From assembly GCA_022559985.1 (NCBI GenBank), contig JAFJTR010000029.1, forward strand, positions 62,001-126,000: DNA of 64,000 nucleotides, written 5' to 3'. The stretch's first letter is position 1, and each line of letters begins with the position of its first letter. The DNA comes from Parastagonospora avenae f. sp. tritici 18332-5 (taxonomy: Eukaryota > Ascomycota > Dothideomycetes > Pleosporales > Phaeosphaeriaceae). This document shows, one piece after another, positions 36,459 through 47,196 of this stretch. The position numbers and the translations under genes were made by a program. The notes under the pieces are model-generated. The model was not told the DNA's origin. It made no database searches and saw only the letters and a list, made by a program, of their open reading frames with translations.

Positions 36459-36678
36459 ACACAATTATACAACACCAGATCGTGCAAATACAATCACGTG
36501 AAACTATGCCGTTCAAACATTGCTGTTCCAGACCGAACCGTCTCAACACTATCCCCCACCTCTATCCCTCATCATGTCCTACAACTACATATCCCTAACC
36601 TACCCCGAAGCCCGCGCCTGCAACGGCAAATTCCTCTCTCCCTCCGCCCTCGCCCACCACTGTCCCCTCTCGTGTTGA

Positions 36679-37060
36679 TGGGAGGGTGGGGTGGGGGGAG
36701 GTCAAGTGAAAAGTAGGAGATGGGGGAGAGAAGAATTTGCGGAGATAGAGTCACTGCGTGCAATGTGTTTGTGAAGTGCATTATTTGAAGAAAGGTAAAT
36801 CTGAAGCCTTGGATCTAGCTTTTGATTTGAACTCATGTAAAGGACAAGGATACCATACTCGAAAGCTGCTCTTTTGCAATACACTTTGTAGAAAGATCGC
36901 TCCCAATATAGCATTCTCGCTGATGAGGCGCACTGATTGATGTACACAAAGGAAATCTGATGCCGGTTGGTGTATGTCGGTTGTCGGTTGTCGGTTGTCG
37001 AATTCGGAATCTCCTCTCTTCCCAATCCTCTTCCGTCCATCCTCTACTCTTATCCCCACA
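36679..37060. other. Intergenic, OPI1 3' region
   Basis: About 380 bp with a G-rich patch near 36680-36710 and a heptamer repeat at 36975-37000. No gene is supported. Confidence 0.45.
36975..37000. repeat. Heptamer tandem repeat (TGTCGGT)3.7
   Basis: Three perfect TGTCGGT copies and a partial fourth lie about 60 bp downstream of the OPI1 stop codon, within its likely 3' untranslated region. Confidence 0.85.
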
Positions 37061-38804
37061 CTACCTCTTCTCAACCACATGCCCATTCGCCGACGCCAAC
37101 GGCGTCTTATCCCTCTCTCCACCCTGCACACCACTCGATCCACCCGCCTGATTCGCCGGCGCGCGCCTCCCAATGCGATTCAACCAAGTCTCCGCACTTT
37201 GGACCGTACCATCAACAACCGTCGTGATCTGACCCATCATATCCAGTCCCTCCTTTGCAAACGCCAACATGCGATTTGCGCCGCGCACCGCCTCGCCCTG
37301 CTGCGCATCGCCATCGGCCTGCTGGCCCGCAAGTTGCCAGCGCTGCGGAACGCTGAGGAGTTGCGTGCGCACGACCTGAGAGGCGTTCTGTGGGAGCGCG
37401 CCGCCGGTGTAGCGCGACACGGCTTGCACGACGGACTGCAGGGTGGTCCAGATTTCGGAGCTGTATTGCTTGATGCGGTCAGCGATGATGCGGACTTGAG
37501 CGTCTTGCTCGCTGTCAACGAGGCCCATTTGCGCCATTGTGCCGTTGAGTTCGGTTTTGGCGTCCAGGGCTTCGACGTCGTGGGGGCGGTGGCGCTTCAG
37601 TGCGGCGTCGTATTCTTCGAGGACGAGTTTGAGGGACTTCATTATGGTGTCTATGCGCGTTGTGGCGCTGCGGAGGAGCTTAAGACACAGCCTGAGGGAA
37701 CGGAGGGAGGGTTCGGATAAGGCGACGCCGAGACCTGATGTGGTCATGATGAGCTGTGTGGACCATGGGGTTCTTCGATCATGTTGCTGCTGCTGATGTG
37801 CTGGCTCTTTGCCATTTGTAGATGCTGGCGCTACAGCAGTCTCCTCATAGTTTGGTGACCGCTGGTCGTCGTATGCGGGCAGCGACTCGGCGAAGGAGGA
37901 TCGTGAGGTAGCCCTCGTCCGCGAAGCAGCCGCGCCGTCATCGATATCCATGGCGTCGTCAGACGGGTTATCTCGCCTTTGCCGTTTTCGCGACATCTCC
38001 TCTTCACCGGCTTCAAGGTCGCTGGGCCGCCTGCCTTGCTCGCCCAGGTACTTGCGAATGTTCTGCTCCATGCCCGTCCTTCTACCGACGGAAGACACAG
38101 TGTTGACCATTGGCGATCCAATGTTGCGCTCGATGAGCTCGGCGCCATACTGAACGAAACGTGGTGTGTAGCCTTTTGTGGTATTGTATGCTGAGATGGA
38201 GCCGTTGATGGTACCTCCAAGCCATGGGTGGTTTGACGTAAGAAGCGATAGGAGAGGTTCAGGCTCGGCGGTTGGTGAGCGGGCAGACAGCGTGACTGAT
38301 CGCGCAGTTGGCGAGCGTACAAAATCTGCCGCTACTTAGTCTAACTGTCATCACATGTTGCATGCAAGACATACCTGGGTTGCCCAAGCCACTCAGCGCT
38401 TCGGCTGCCTGCCTTACGTCCGGGTCTTCGATATTGACGCTCATCTCCCTCCTCGCCTTTTCATCCTGCGCACTCCACACACTCGCCGTGTCCATTGGGC
38501 TTCCGATATCTTCGGGCATTCTCGGTAGCCCCTCTGGCACCCGCGGGAACGTCGCACTGTGCAGCGAAGGCAATTGCCCCCATTGCGCACCGTCGAATTG
38601 CGGCCTGGGACTTATTTCCACCGAGCTGTGCGGGCTATGACGTGCCGCCATGGCGTCTGGCAGGTCGAGCGACCTGATACCCGGCAGGCGGCCATTGCTC
38701 TGCGTCGTGTGCGGGATATGTGTTGGAACCGATGGGAGGTGAAAAGACTCTGGCTCGTGCTGGGCATATGCCGGCGGCGGCGGGCGCTGTTGCTCCTCCT
38801 GCAT
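37061..38804 (-). CDS. OPI1: OPI1-family transcriptional regulator (Neurospora CCG-8 type)
   Basis: In yeast, Opi1 represses phospholipid genes and is held at the endoplasmic reticulum by phosphatidic acid; filamentous fungi have a diverged family (clock-controlled gene 8 in Neurospora). Two exons, 38804-38375 and 38325-37061, join in phase to 564 residues. The family core starts just after the splice: GGTINGSISAYNTTKGYTPR, then FVQYGAELIERNIGSP. A basic KRQRR stretch (about residue 235) could be a nuclear signal. The C-terminal half is helical, with SLRLCLKLLRSATTRIDTIM and two long amphipathic regions, ending in Gly/Ala-rich sequence. The N-terminal 140 residues are Pro/Ser/Gln-rich. Target genes and the lipid link are inferred only from the family. 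Confidence 0.9.
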
Positions 38805-39913
38805 GCTGTCTTTCTCTCTCGTGAACCCTTTCGGATGACGACTCTCGCAACCCCACGTTCACTTTCCTCCACTCCCAACACAGCGCGAAAACTATCGCAG
38901 TTTGCTCGCAAAATCCGTCGCTCCTGTCGCTATGTCCGCCGCAATCGATAAAGCGTGCAATGCGTCCTCGGAGGGCTGCTCGATGGGGTATGGCACTCCG
39001 CGGACCTGTCGAGGGCGCTGGCTGCGTGTGACAATGTCTTTAAGGGGTCCCTCGAACGTCAGCTCGACGCTAACATTGTCACGTCAGTAGCGAATGTCGA
39101 GGGTGAGGTCGGTATCAGTTTTAATAATGGGGATAGCCGTTGGATGCCAGCGCAAGACGTGAGGAGGCGGCGGGCAGCGAATTGGCGAAGCGACGACAAA
39201 GCCGTGCCTCTCACATGTCAATCTTCCTGTATCACATGCTCGTCAATCCACACCAATCCAACGCCACACATGCGTCTTGGCGCTTCTGAACGGGCGCACA
39301 GCGACGCCGAACACATGCCGCTGAGACGATAAGCGATGACGACTCCCTCGAGCGTTTGTTATATCGTCACTGAGGATGCCGCTATGCTGAAGCCTACAAA
39401 ACGCATACAAAAGCATGCCATTGTCGCGGTTCAAGACGTCAGAGTCGGGGTTGGCGCGCACGCATAGGCGCTGCAGATCGCTGCTCCAAACGCTCTCCAC
39501 GTGCGAATCTTACGTGTGTCAAACCGACCTTGACCATGAACTGACCGTCAAGGCATCCAATTATTGAGACTGCAGCGCGCAATAGGACAAACTTTCTTTT
39601 GCCAGAAAGCCGTGAGCACACACCCATTTCAGCGCATCAAGCTTGCCCGAGGTCCGGCTTGTGACGATGAATAATCATCATGCTCATCGGATGCATGCAT
39701 CCCTCGCCTCCGATCGCTCAAAATTACCCGAACCACGAGGCGCCCCACATACTCAAAAGAGCATCGAATCTTCGCACGTCTTCTTCGCTGTTTGCTGCCG
39801 TCCATGTGAGTAGCGACATCGGGCTGTGCTGTAAAACGGTAATGATATACTCAAAAATCGGGTATCACAAAACGACCTATCAACTACACAACATGATCCA
39901 AATGCATCTCCTG
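38805..39913. promoter_or_regulatory. OPI1 upstream region and exonuclease 3' region
   Basis: About 1.1 kb between two minus-strand genes. Several overlapping short frames near 38860-39300 have no conserved features. No RNA gene or repeat was seen. Confidence 0.45.
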
Positions 39914-42022
39914 TCAATTTGATACTCCAGCAAACTTGACAACATTTTTCAACAAATCCGTGCCTGTCTGTTGACATGCGAGAATCAGCGCATCGAGCCC
40001 CGGTATACGCTCCAGCTCTTCCATCGTCTGTGGTGACCGAATAACAATCAAACTCAGCGTGCGTTCTGATACAATAGGCGGTGCATCTACAGTCCGGTTT
40101 GGCATCTTGCGCGTCACGAGCTTGCTGAATGCTAGCAGCTTATTTCGTGTGATTCGCGACGTCGGTGTAAGAGCTATCGTGGGCGCTGCTGTGACTCTCT
40201 TCGGTGTGGCGAGCGCTTCGGGAGGTATGTGCATCTCGTCGCAAGGTCCCGTCATTTGTTGGAGACGTTGTGAAGCTGATCGAATTGGACTCTCAGTTCG
40301 CTTGCGCTTCGGTTGTGGGGGTGGAAGGGAGAGTGTGTCGCCGAAATCCAAAGACGGTAGTGAGGCGTCGGAATCGTATTCAGTATCCGCTGCTTCAGCG
40401 TCCAGGTTGGTTTCTGCCATTGTGAAAGATAACCCCGTGTGCAACTGAGGTGTGCGTTGTACTGGACTCCCGAAAGCTGGGGATGAGTCGGGAGAGTCGC
40501 CATCTTGATTCCGCTTGCGCCGAGGAGATCGAACTGGTGTACTTGGAGGTTCTACTGCAACATGCTGCTCAGATTTAATATGCGTAGCTGTCGTTGAGTC
40601 CGTAGCCACGGCAGCTACTGGCAGGGCGTCTGAGTCCAAGTACTTTGCGATGATATCTAGCAACGCCTGACCATAAGTTTCTTGCGTTCTTGTACCAACA
40701 CCTTTGACTGAGAGTAGCTGATCTTTGCCTGCTGGACGTTGAAGAGCAAGCGCCACGAGCACATTGTTGCTGGCGATTCTGTAAACCGGAAGGCCTGCTT
40801 TCGCGGCGAGACTGACTCGACACACTACTAACTCTTGATACAATGCTTTAGACGCCGCATCTATGAGCTCTTTGGGTAGCTCTGGGATCTTTGGCTTCGG
40901 CGTCGCTGGTGACTTCTTCTCTTCCACAGTAGCACACTTCTTAGAAGCGACACTGTCGCCCATTGCGACCCCGAAGAAGGTTTCGGAGGTCATGACAGTC
41001 CCGTCCTTGGCTTTTCCGTCCAGTCTCAGCGCATTGATTCCTGACATCTTGTATGTCTGGTAAGTCTCCGCATGTACTGGCAAGGGCGGCGTTGGCTTCA
41101 TCTGAAGGCGTTTGTAGTTCATGCAATGGTAGAGCATGTATCCAGCATATGCATCGCCCGCTGCGTAGTTGATCTGATCCGTTGACAATGGTTTGCTCCA
41201 ATTACTCGTCCTCACATCGCCTTTGTATAGCGGATGGCCCAATTGATCCTCAACGATCCGCGCAAGGCTGACCATCTTCGTGGAGACATATTCCGGCTTG
41301 GTGCCACCGAACTTGACAAGTCGGTATAAATGGCTCAACTCGACTGCGCCTCTAGGCGACAAGTTGAAAAATCGACGTAGACGCGCAAAATCCGCGTGCA
41401 AGATACCGACACCAAGCTTTCCAATGCTGGGGTCCTCAATGAGCTTTTTGAGCGAGGGCGCAATGATGTCCTGAGTCGTCTTTCCGGGATGCAAGCCAAT
41501 ATGGATCAACCCAATCTTCGACTCCGATGCAATCTGAATAAGACCGATCTTGTTTTGGAGAGTCTCTTTCTTCCAATCATTCCACGGCCACTCCATGTCG
41601 AAACCCACAACAGGTTCATTGAGAAACTGCTTCACGATTTTTTCCGAGTCTTCTTTCGTCTTACTGTACATTATTTCCGGTAACTCGTTGTCGGCATTTT
41701 TGTACATGCGATAGCTCCACCAGCTTTTCTTCGCAGGTCGACTCGAGTCAAAACCGAAGGCCTGCAGTGATGGTTGAGCTTGCGTTTTAGGGGCGTGCAG
41801 CTTGTATGCGAGCGGCCATCGAGGCATCTTTTTTGCCACTTCCTCTGCTTTGTCTTTGAGGTCTATCTCGATCATCGGAACCGCAGTATCAAAATTGGAC
41901 AAATGTGCAAGAATCAATGACGTTATGCAAAAGCGAGAGCGGTTGGCGCTGGATCGAGCATAGAGGCCGACGCGAATAGGCGAAAGCGCGCCAAAACGCG
42001 GGGACACGTGCAGCACTAGCAT
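39914..42022 (-). CDS. WRN-type 3'-5' exonuclease with HRDC-like region, no helicase domain
   Basis: The unspliced frame encodes 702 residues. The N-terminal nuclease is of the DEDDy class. The visible metal and catalytic residues are D142 and E144 (VVGFDMEW), D211 (GILHADFARL), and Y286 with D290 (NYAAGDAYAGYMLY). After about residue 380 comes a helical region with a helix-hairpin-like LSVKGVGTRTQETYGQAL (HRDC-like), then Ser/Pro-rich and acidic linker sequence with basic KRKR stretches, and a second helical segment with RIPGLDALILAC near the end. Such stand-alone proteins are thought to act in DNA end processing or repair. Residues 1-49 before a second ATG (41875) are Arg/Ser-rich with no acidic residue until D45, resembling a mitochondrial presequence. 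Dual targeting by alternative starts is my inference. Confidence 0.88.
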   Translation of the reverse strand: MLVLHVSPRFGALSPIRVGLYARSSANRSRFCITSLILAHLSNFDTAVPMIEIDLKDKAEEVAKKMPRWPLAYKLHAPKTQAQPSLQAFGFDSSRPAKKSWWSYRMYKNADNELPEIMYSKTKEDSEKIVKQFLNEPVVGFDMEWPWNDWKKETLQNKIGLIQIASESKIGLIHIGLHPGKTTQDIIAPSLKKLIEDPSIGKLGVGILHADFARLRRFFNLSPRGAVELSHLYRLVKFGGTKPEYVSTKMVSLARIVEDQLGHPLYKGDVRTSNWSKPLSTDQINYAAGDAYAGYMLYHCMNYKRLQMKPTPPLPVHAETYQTYKMSGINALRLDGKAKDGTVMTSETFFGVAMGDSVASKKCATVEEKKSPATPKPKIPELPKELIDAASKALYQELVVCRVSLAAKAGLPVYRIASNNVLVALALQRPAGKDQLLSVKGVGTRTQETYGQALLDIIAKYLDSDALPVAAVATDSTTATHIKSEQHVAVEPPSTPVRSPRRKRNQDGDSPDSSPAFGSPVQRTPQLHTGLSFTMAETNLDAEAADTEYDSDASLPSLDFGDTLSLPPPQPKRKRTESPIRSASQRLQQMTGPCDEMHIPPEALATPKRVTAAPTIALTPTSRITRNKLLAFSKLVTRKMPNRTVDAPPIVSERTLSLIVIRSPQTMEELERIPGLDALILACQQTGTDLLKNVVKFAGVSN

Positions 42023-43149
42023 GGGTTCGGCTGCACCTCCCCGGCTGTAGCTTTCACCTTCATCACAATCATCCGAACCCTGATCAGCTCAAAGTCATAC
42101 TGCACGATAATCTTGTAATGACCAGCAATCACTAAATCTTGTGTCAATCGGATTATCATTCTCACCACGAAAGTACAAAGAAGATGTCTCACTGTCACTT
42201 TGTGCAATGTCAACATGAACACACTTCTTGTCCACGCGCGCGATCAACACTGGCCAGTCTTTGTCCGATCTCTTGAATGGCCTCCTCTCGCTATTGATCG
42301 CAGAGGATCTTCATAGCTCTGACCATACAATCAAGATCTTCTGCTCCCACTTCAGACGAACAACCAGTAGAAGACGGCGCCGCTCGTCACCCCAGGTCTT
42401 CGTGAGCATGGCGTTAAGTGCGGTGTACCAAAGCCACTGCACATTCAATGCACATGATCAATGCGCCGAGCATTATTCTCCAGTTGCTCGAAGCACCATG
42501 AGCGGTTCTGCTGGTATGCGAAATATAGACAATCATCTATAGCGCTTTGATGACGGCACCCCAGATTTCGAGTTCATGAAACACGCCACCTCTGTCTCTA
42601 CATCTCAACGAATGAAAAAAGCTGACTGTGCTTTTCTGTTGCGTGTTTCGCATGCTTCGACGTTGCGTTCACACCGTCGCACAGGCCGCGTAGTCCTGTC
42701 AACGTCTCGAAACATCAGCATCACGTCAAGAGTGGCGTGCGCACGTCATGAATGCATGCGAAAGTCCGGGCTAGCCTGTCGCGACTGTAGCTCCCAGTCT
42801 CTGGTTCCGTCTTCAGCATTGCCGTGGTGTACGTTGCCAAGGCAAGTATAGACGGTCTCAAGCGTTGCCCGTTTCAGACACAAGGATGGCCAGCCCAGGC
42901 CAGCCCAGGTTCAATCATCATGTCACATCAATGAAGCAGTTTGGTGACAGGCGTGCCAAGGTCAAGGCGTTGAAGATGTGCGGACGCGGCCTCTTCCAAG
43001 AGCTTATATGACGACGATGCTGCCTCACTTTCAACGCCACCTCTGCGAGGACATAGCAATTTAATCATCTAGATCGCTGGTCGACCATATATTCTCCTGT
43101 TACTATTCCCACATAGATTTCGGCTTCATACAGTACATACATCTTCATC
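42023..43149. other. Intergenic, divergent promoters of exonuclease and PEBP gene
   Basis: About 1.1 kb between divergent genes. A run of short frames on the plus strand (42228-42851) has no conserved features. A direct repeat of CAGCCCAGGC lies at about 42891-42909. Nothing else is supported. Confidence 0.45.
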
Positions 43150-43908
43150 ATGTATATCTCTTCTTCATTGGTAGTCGCCGCTTTGGCGAGTATGGCACAT
43201 GCGCAAACACCCAGAGGCTTCACTCCAGCCGTCAACACCAAGCTCGAGCTCTTCTTCAACACAACGTCAGTCAGGACGCCGGGCGAACTTCTCCCCAAAG
43301 CCACAACAATGGACGAGCCCCGAATCGCCCTTGCAAGCAGCAACATGACCGCAGCAGACACCTTCATGTTCGTCATGCTCGACCTCGACGTGCCACCTGC
43401 ACAAGGCAGCACAACCCGCCGCGTACTCCTGCACGCAATGAACACCGGCTTCAAAGCTACACAGCAAAGAATTAGCGGCTCAGCTACCATTCTGGCTTCG
43501 AGGCAGCAAGGCCCGGCGATGTATCTCCCCCCTGGCCCGCCAGCGACAGACACAATGGCGCATCGCTACGTGCAGCTCCTGTTCAAGGAGCCCTCGACAC
43601 TCAGAGTCCAGGCAGCTGACTTTGCGACGACTGATGCTCGCTTCAACTTCGATATCAACAAGTTCATGGTGGACAACAGGCTGGATATGCCGATCGCGGG
43701 TAACTTCTTCACGGTGGATGGACGGGCGAACGCGACGAGCGGAAATGGAGGTGGGAACGGTGGCGGGAATGGACGGGGGCGTGCGACTGGCACTGGTGGG
43801 GGTGGTGCGAGGCCCACTACAGTGCCTTTTGAGGGCGCGGCTGAGCGACGGGAAATGTCGCTTGCACTTGTAGGCGGTGCACTTGGATTGGTCATGCTCG
43901 CACTATAA
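43150..43908 (+). CDS. Secreted PEBP-family protein, probably GPI-anchored
   Basis: PEBP proteins bind phospholipids or act as protease or kinase inhibitors (yeast Tfs1 is cytosolic). This unspliced 252-residue version has a signal peptide at residues 1-18 (cleavage after AHA). The PEBP core follows: FTLVMLDLDVP-like sequence seen as FMFVMLDLDVPPAQ, HAMNTGF, YLPPGPPATDTMAHRYVQLL and FEFDI-like NFDINKFM. Then comes a Gly/Asn/Arg-rich linker (about residues 200-225), and the protein ends in a hydrophobic tail (LALVGGALGLVMLAL) after polar residues, the pattern of a GPI anchor signal. Its substrate and role are unknown; secretion and wall or surface location are inferred. A family ligand-site His appears in HAMNTG. 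Confidence 0.85.
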   Translation: MYISSSLVVAALASMAHAQTPRGFTPAVNTKLELFFNTTSVRTPGELLPKATTMDEPRIALASSNMTAADTFMFVMLDLDVPPAQGSTTRRVLLHAMNTGFKATQQRISGSATILASRQQGPAMYLPPGPPATDTMAHRYVQLLFKEPSTLRVQAADFATTDARFNFDINKFMVDNRLDMPIAGNFFTVDGRANATSGNGGGNGGGNGRGRATGTGGGGARPTTVPFEGAAERREMSLALVGGALGLVMLAL

Positions 43909-44240
43909 GTGCCATCAGTGTGTAGTAGGCTTTCACGATGCGAAAGAAAAGACGGTAAATTACTCATGTATTGGTATCTACAAAACATATGAAAAACGTT
44001 GAAAGGCCCCGATTCGTCTTACACAGCTCTCGATTCATTCGCTCAACTCACCTCTGAGAGAAAAATGCTTCCAGTATTCCCGAACCTTGTTGAAGATCAC
44101 TAGATTTGCGATGATGCACAAGGCAAGAATCCAACATTCTGGAAGATGAAGTTGTAAATCTCGAGCTGCGCCGACGGCTATGCTCAGGAGCATCAGCCAA
44201 GCCAAGAACTTGTGAAGCAGTTTCTAAAACTCCCTATTAC
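43909..44240. other. 3' region between the PEBP gene and the broken 2EXR gene
   Basis: About 330 bp convergent region. No gene-like frame or RNA feature was seen. Confidence 0.45.
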
Positions 44241-44915
44241 TTAACGCAATTTGTGGTAATATCGATTATAAGCTCCCAAGCCCCGCCACCTTGTATGGGT
44301 CATTCTACACCCTCCATCGTGATTATCCTCGTACAACGCAGACCAGATGTGACCCCGAAAACAGTATGTTGAGATTTGTGGCCCACTTTCAGTCGCAATA
44401 TGTCCGGGCACCTCCTTCAGATCGAATGTGAGACCCCGGGCCTTGAAAATGCGATCCGTTGACCTGACCTCAATAAGAATGTCCATGTCAAGGAAGGCGA
44501 GGTTGCGGCCATTGTACTTGATGCCCTCGTCTTTGTGATATGTGATAGTGAGCGAGTCGAGATGGAGGTCGAAAATTCATTCTATCATCGGTCGGTTCCG
44601 AGCGCGTCCGCAGACAGCTGCCGGGTATGGGCTAACGCTAACGGAACAGACCCAGACTTTGGTTGATAGGGAAATGCTCAGATTTTTGCCTTCGCTGAGA
44701 GTCGTCGGCAAGTCGATCCGAATACCAGGGGTTGTCGAAAGTTTGCTCTTGAGATAGATGTGCAGAAGTCTCAGTCCTTCGTGCTCCATCTCGTGTTTGA
44801 TCTGCTGACATGACATGTACAGGCCAGCGTAGTCGATCAATGTTGCCATCTCGTTGTCCGTAGCATATCCGTAGATCTGGTTTCTCAGCTCTGGCGGGAG
44901 TGAGAAGAACGACAT
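44241..44915 (-). pseudogene. 2EXR/F-box-like gene interrupted by one in-frame TGA
   Basis: The N-terminus reads MSFFSLPPELRNQIYGYA, the hallmark of the large 2EXR (F-box-like) family of ascomycetes, whose roles are mostly unknown. The frame from the ATG at 44915 meets a TGA at 44579-44577 after 112 residues. The same frame then continues for another 111 codons of equally protein-like sequence (IFDLHLDSLTITYHKDEG onward) to a normal stop at 44241. No GT..AG pair was found that removes the TGA and keeps both frames. The stop sits where an Arg codon CGA would fit (MIE-stop-IFDL), so a single CGA to TGA transition is the simplest explanation. Alternatives are a sequencing error, readthrough, or use of the 112-residue product. 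Confidence 0.65.
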
Positions 44916-45117
44916 GCTGATTGGTTGATGTGGGAGTTGAGATCAGGTTAGGTTGTTGACGCTCTCGTCCTTTTGAGTTAGAGGTGGTGGTTGTAGGAAA
45001 AAACGAAGGGTAACGATGGTGAGTAGTTATACTAGTCGCGTCCAAGCCTCCGGCACGGCAGGCAGCCTATTGTTTGCTGGGCCATATTTCACCGGACATC
45101 CGCGTGTTTGCCGTCTT

Positions 45118-46782
45118 TCACTCAAGAGATTTTTGGCGATCACACCAGAAGTTGGCGCCTCTCACACCTCCAATTGATCTTGACACACCGCGTGCAGCCC
45201 AGGCGGTCTCCAGGTCATCTCGAAACCGAGGAATCTGCATATTATTGGTGATTTTCCATCTGCGGTCCATTTCACTGCGGATCAAGCCAACGTCTTCGAC
45301 TTCTGTCAGGAAGAATCCTATTGTATAGACCGGCCAGGTTCCGATCTATGATATATGAAGTCAGTAGTGTCTCGCCTATGAGGTGCACAAGTTCCACCAA
45401 CTCACATAACAGCTTGACCAGCCATCGTCAAACTCAAATGCTTGAAAAATTTGAAGGGCTTTTTGTATCTGCCAAGTGCTCATTGGTAGGGCCTTAGGGA
45501 GTCGAGCATTTTGTAAACTTGGTGGATCTGCGGGTGCCGCTTCCGTTTTCGCTTGCCTGAGAAGAAGTGAGATAATGAGCACGTATAGATGGGTTGCTCC
45601 ATCGTAATACAACTGTTGGCGACGAAAAGTATTGCTATCATTCGGGACGCCGACATGTCCGTTTCCCAAGACCAAAGCTTCCCAATCTTCAATCTCGTCA
45701 CGAAGTTGCGCTAGTTCGGAGCTTGAGCAACTTCCAGGAAGCTGGTAGGCCTGCTTCGCCTGAATGGCAAGTCTAAAAAGTGCAACCGGCACGCCCAGTA
45801 CAGGGCTGTTCAGACTATCTGGCTGTTCGGGGAACATCGAGTTGTGCTTCAAGAAATTCTCGGCTTTGCCCCAGAACAGCGAGTCAAACTCGGTCTGCGG
45901 ATGTTGATCGGACCAGAGCACAGTGGTAGTTAGAAATGATTGGTAAAGTACACTCTCAAGTGCTAGGTGATCAAACGGCTGTAGAGTATGGTTGGGTGCT
46001 TCAAAAAGCCGCAGTGTTAAAACGCGCATTGCTGCGCATAGATGCGGAGGAATGTCTGGGTAAGTGCCCTTGCCCGCGCACTATCTGCAGTCAGTAATAC
46101 TGTCAACTTGAGATGGCTGGGTTTCGCTTACTCCATGAAGATACAGCAGCATGACTGACATGAGGAATCCGTTATAGCCTGCAAGGTATCGATCAGTCGC
46201 TAGGCTCAGGACATCGGCAAGCCTTCTGATCGACTTCGAATAGTAGTGTAGTGATATAGATTGCATGGCTGGGCTGGCGTCTACATTGTGTATGTGTGAT
46301 GCTGCGTTAGCCAAGACAGAGTATCGCAGGCTTTCATCAGTGACCATCAGCTCCTGGATCTCCTGTATCCAGCCATCATGGAAAGCGCGATGGCAGTTCG
46401 GAAGTAGGAGGAAGTGATAGTACTTCTCAATGAAGTGACGTGAGATGATGACTTCTAGATCGACAGTGAGGTTCTTGTGGGCGGCGCTCTCAGATCTCAG
46501 GCAGACTGATGTGACGTTATCAGTGCTGCTGTATCGTGATTTTGGATGCGAAGCATATCGACGGTCTACGAGTTGCGTCTCGCCGAGCCACTCGCATTTG
46601 CGACCTGATATTGCACATCGCACGCAGTTTGGTTGTCGTTCATCACACTTCTTCCGCCGATTACGGCCTGTATTGTTAGCAACATTCAAATGCCCGGATG
46701 TGCACGACCTACAGCTAATGCAGCCTGTCTTTCCTCTTAGTCTCTGACGATGTGTTGAGCCACTCATCGCGATGCGGGACAT
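45118..46782 (-). CDS. Zn2Cys6 fungal-specific transcription factor
   Basis: This is a Zn(II)2Cys6 cluster DNA-binding regulator with a C-terminal fungal transcription-factor domain. Four exons, 46782-46713, 46667-46132, 46080-45406 and 45345-45118, join in phase to 502 residues; a second ATG at 46767 is five codons in. The first intron (46712-46668, 45 nt, GTAGGT donor, TTGCTAACA branch, ACAG acceptor) splits the zinc cluster. When it is removed the cluster is GCISCRNRRKKCDERQPNCV, with CxxC-x6-C spacing, then RC..GRKCEW. Because it is 45 nt with no stop, intron retention adds 15 residues inside the cluster instead of truncating the protein. The last exon supplies TWPVYTIGFFL and WKITNNMQIPRF..L..WAARG, typical of the C-terminus of this type. 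The neighbouring MFS gene and amidase suggest it controls them; this is inference. Confidence 0.9.
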
Positions 46783-47196
46783 CGTTCCGGCCGCGGGTTA
46801 TCGCAAAAGCGTCGCTGATCTCACGGCCGTCACAGTATGTGTAGCCAGAACTGCGGAAACTCACATGTTGCACATACTGTGGCACCGAGGCGGGTTCCAC
46901 TGATAGTGATACCCCATGAGAATGTGTGTTGTATGAGAGACATCCAGGATGCAGATATGAGGAAGAACGCGCACGGGCTCTCTCGCACTAACGGCAAGTG
47001 CAAACGTGGGGTTAGCGCATGCTAGATAAGGCCGCTGAGGGGTTCACGGGGAGTTGAGCCCGAGCCAGGAAGATCTGACTTAGACACATAAGTGGTTAGT
47101 TGATTGAAATTGCTCAGAATTGAAGGGACTATTAGGAATTAATGTCTTGGGTTCTTGAATAATTGAAAAAAGATTTCATTCAGATGCTCAAGAGCC
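46783..47196. promoter_or_regulatory. Regulator promoter and transporter 3' region
   Basis: About 410 bp between two minus-strand genes. No gene or RNA feature; an A/T-rich patch at about 47090-47180 suits the transporter transcript end. Confidence 0.45.

Noticed and set aside
42228..42851. Two consecutive plus-strand frames upstream of the PEBP gene
   Set aside because: They are in different frames, with no splice signals joining them and no resemblance to proteins.
43065..43553. A 162-codon frame antisense to the PEBP gene
   Set aside because: The sense strand encodes a recognisable PEBP with signal peptide; the antisense frame has no conserved features.
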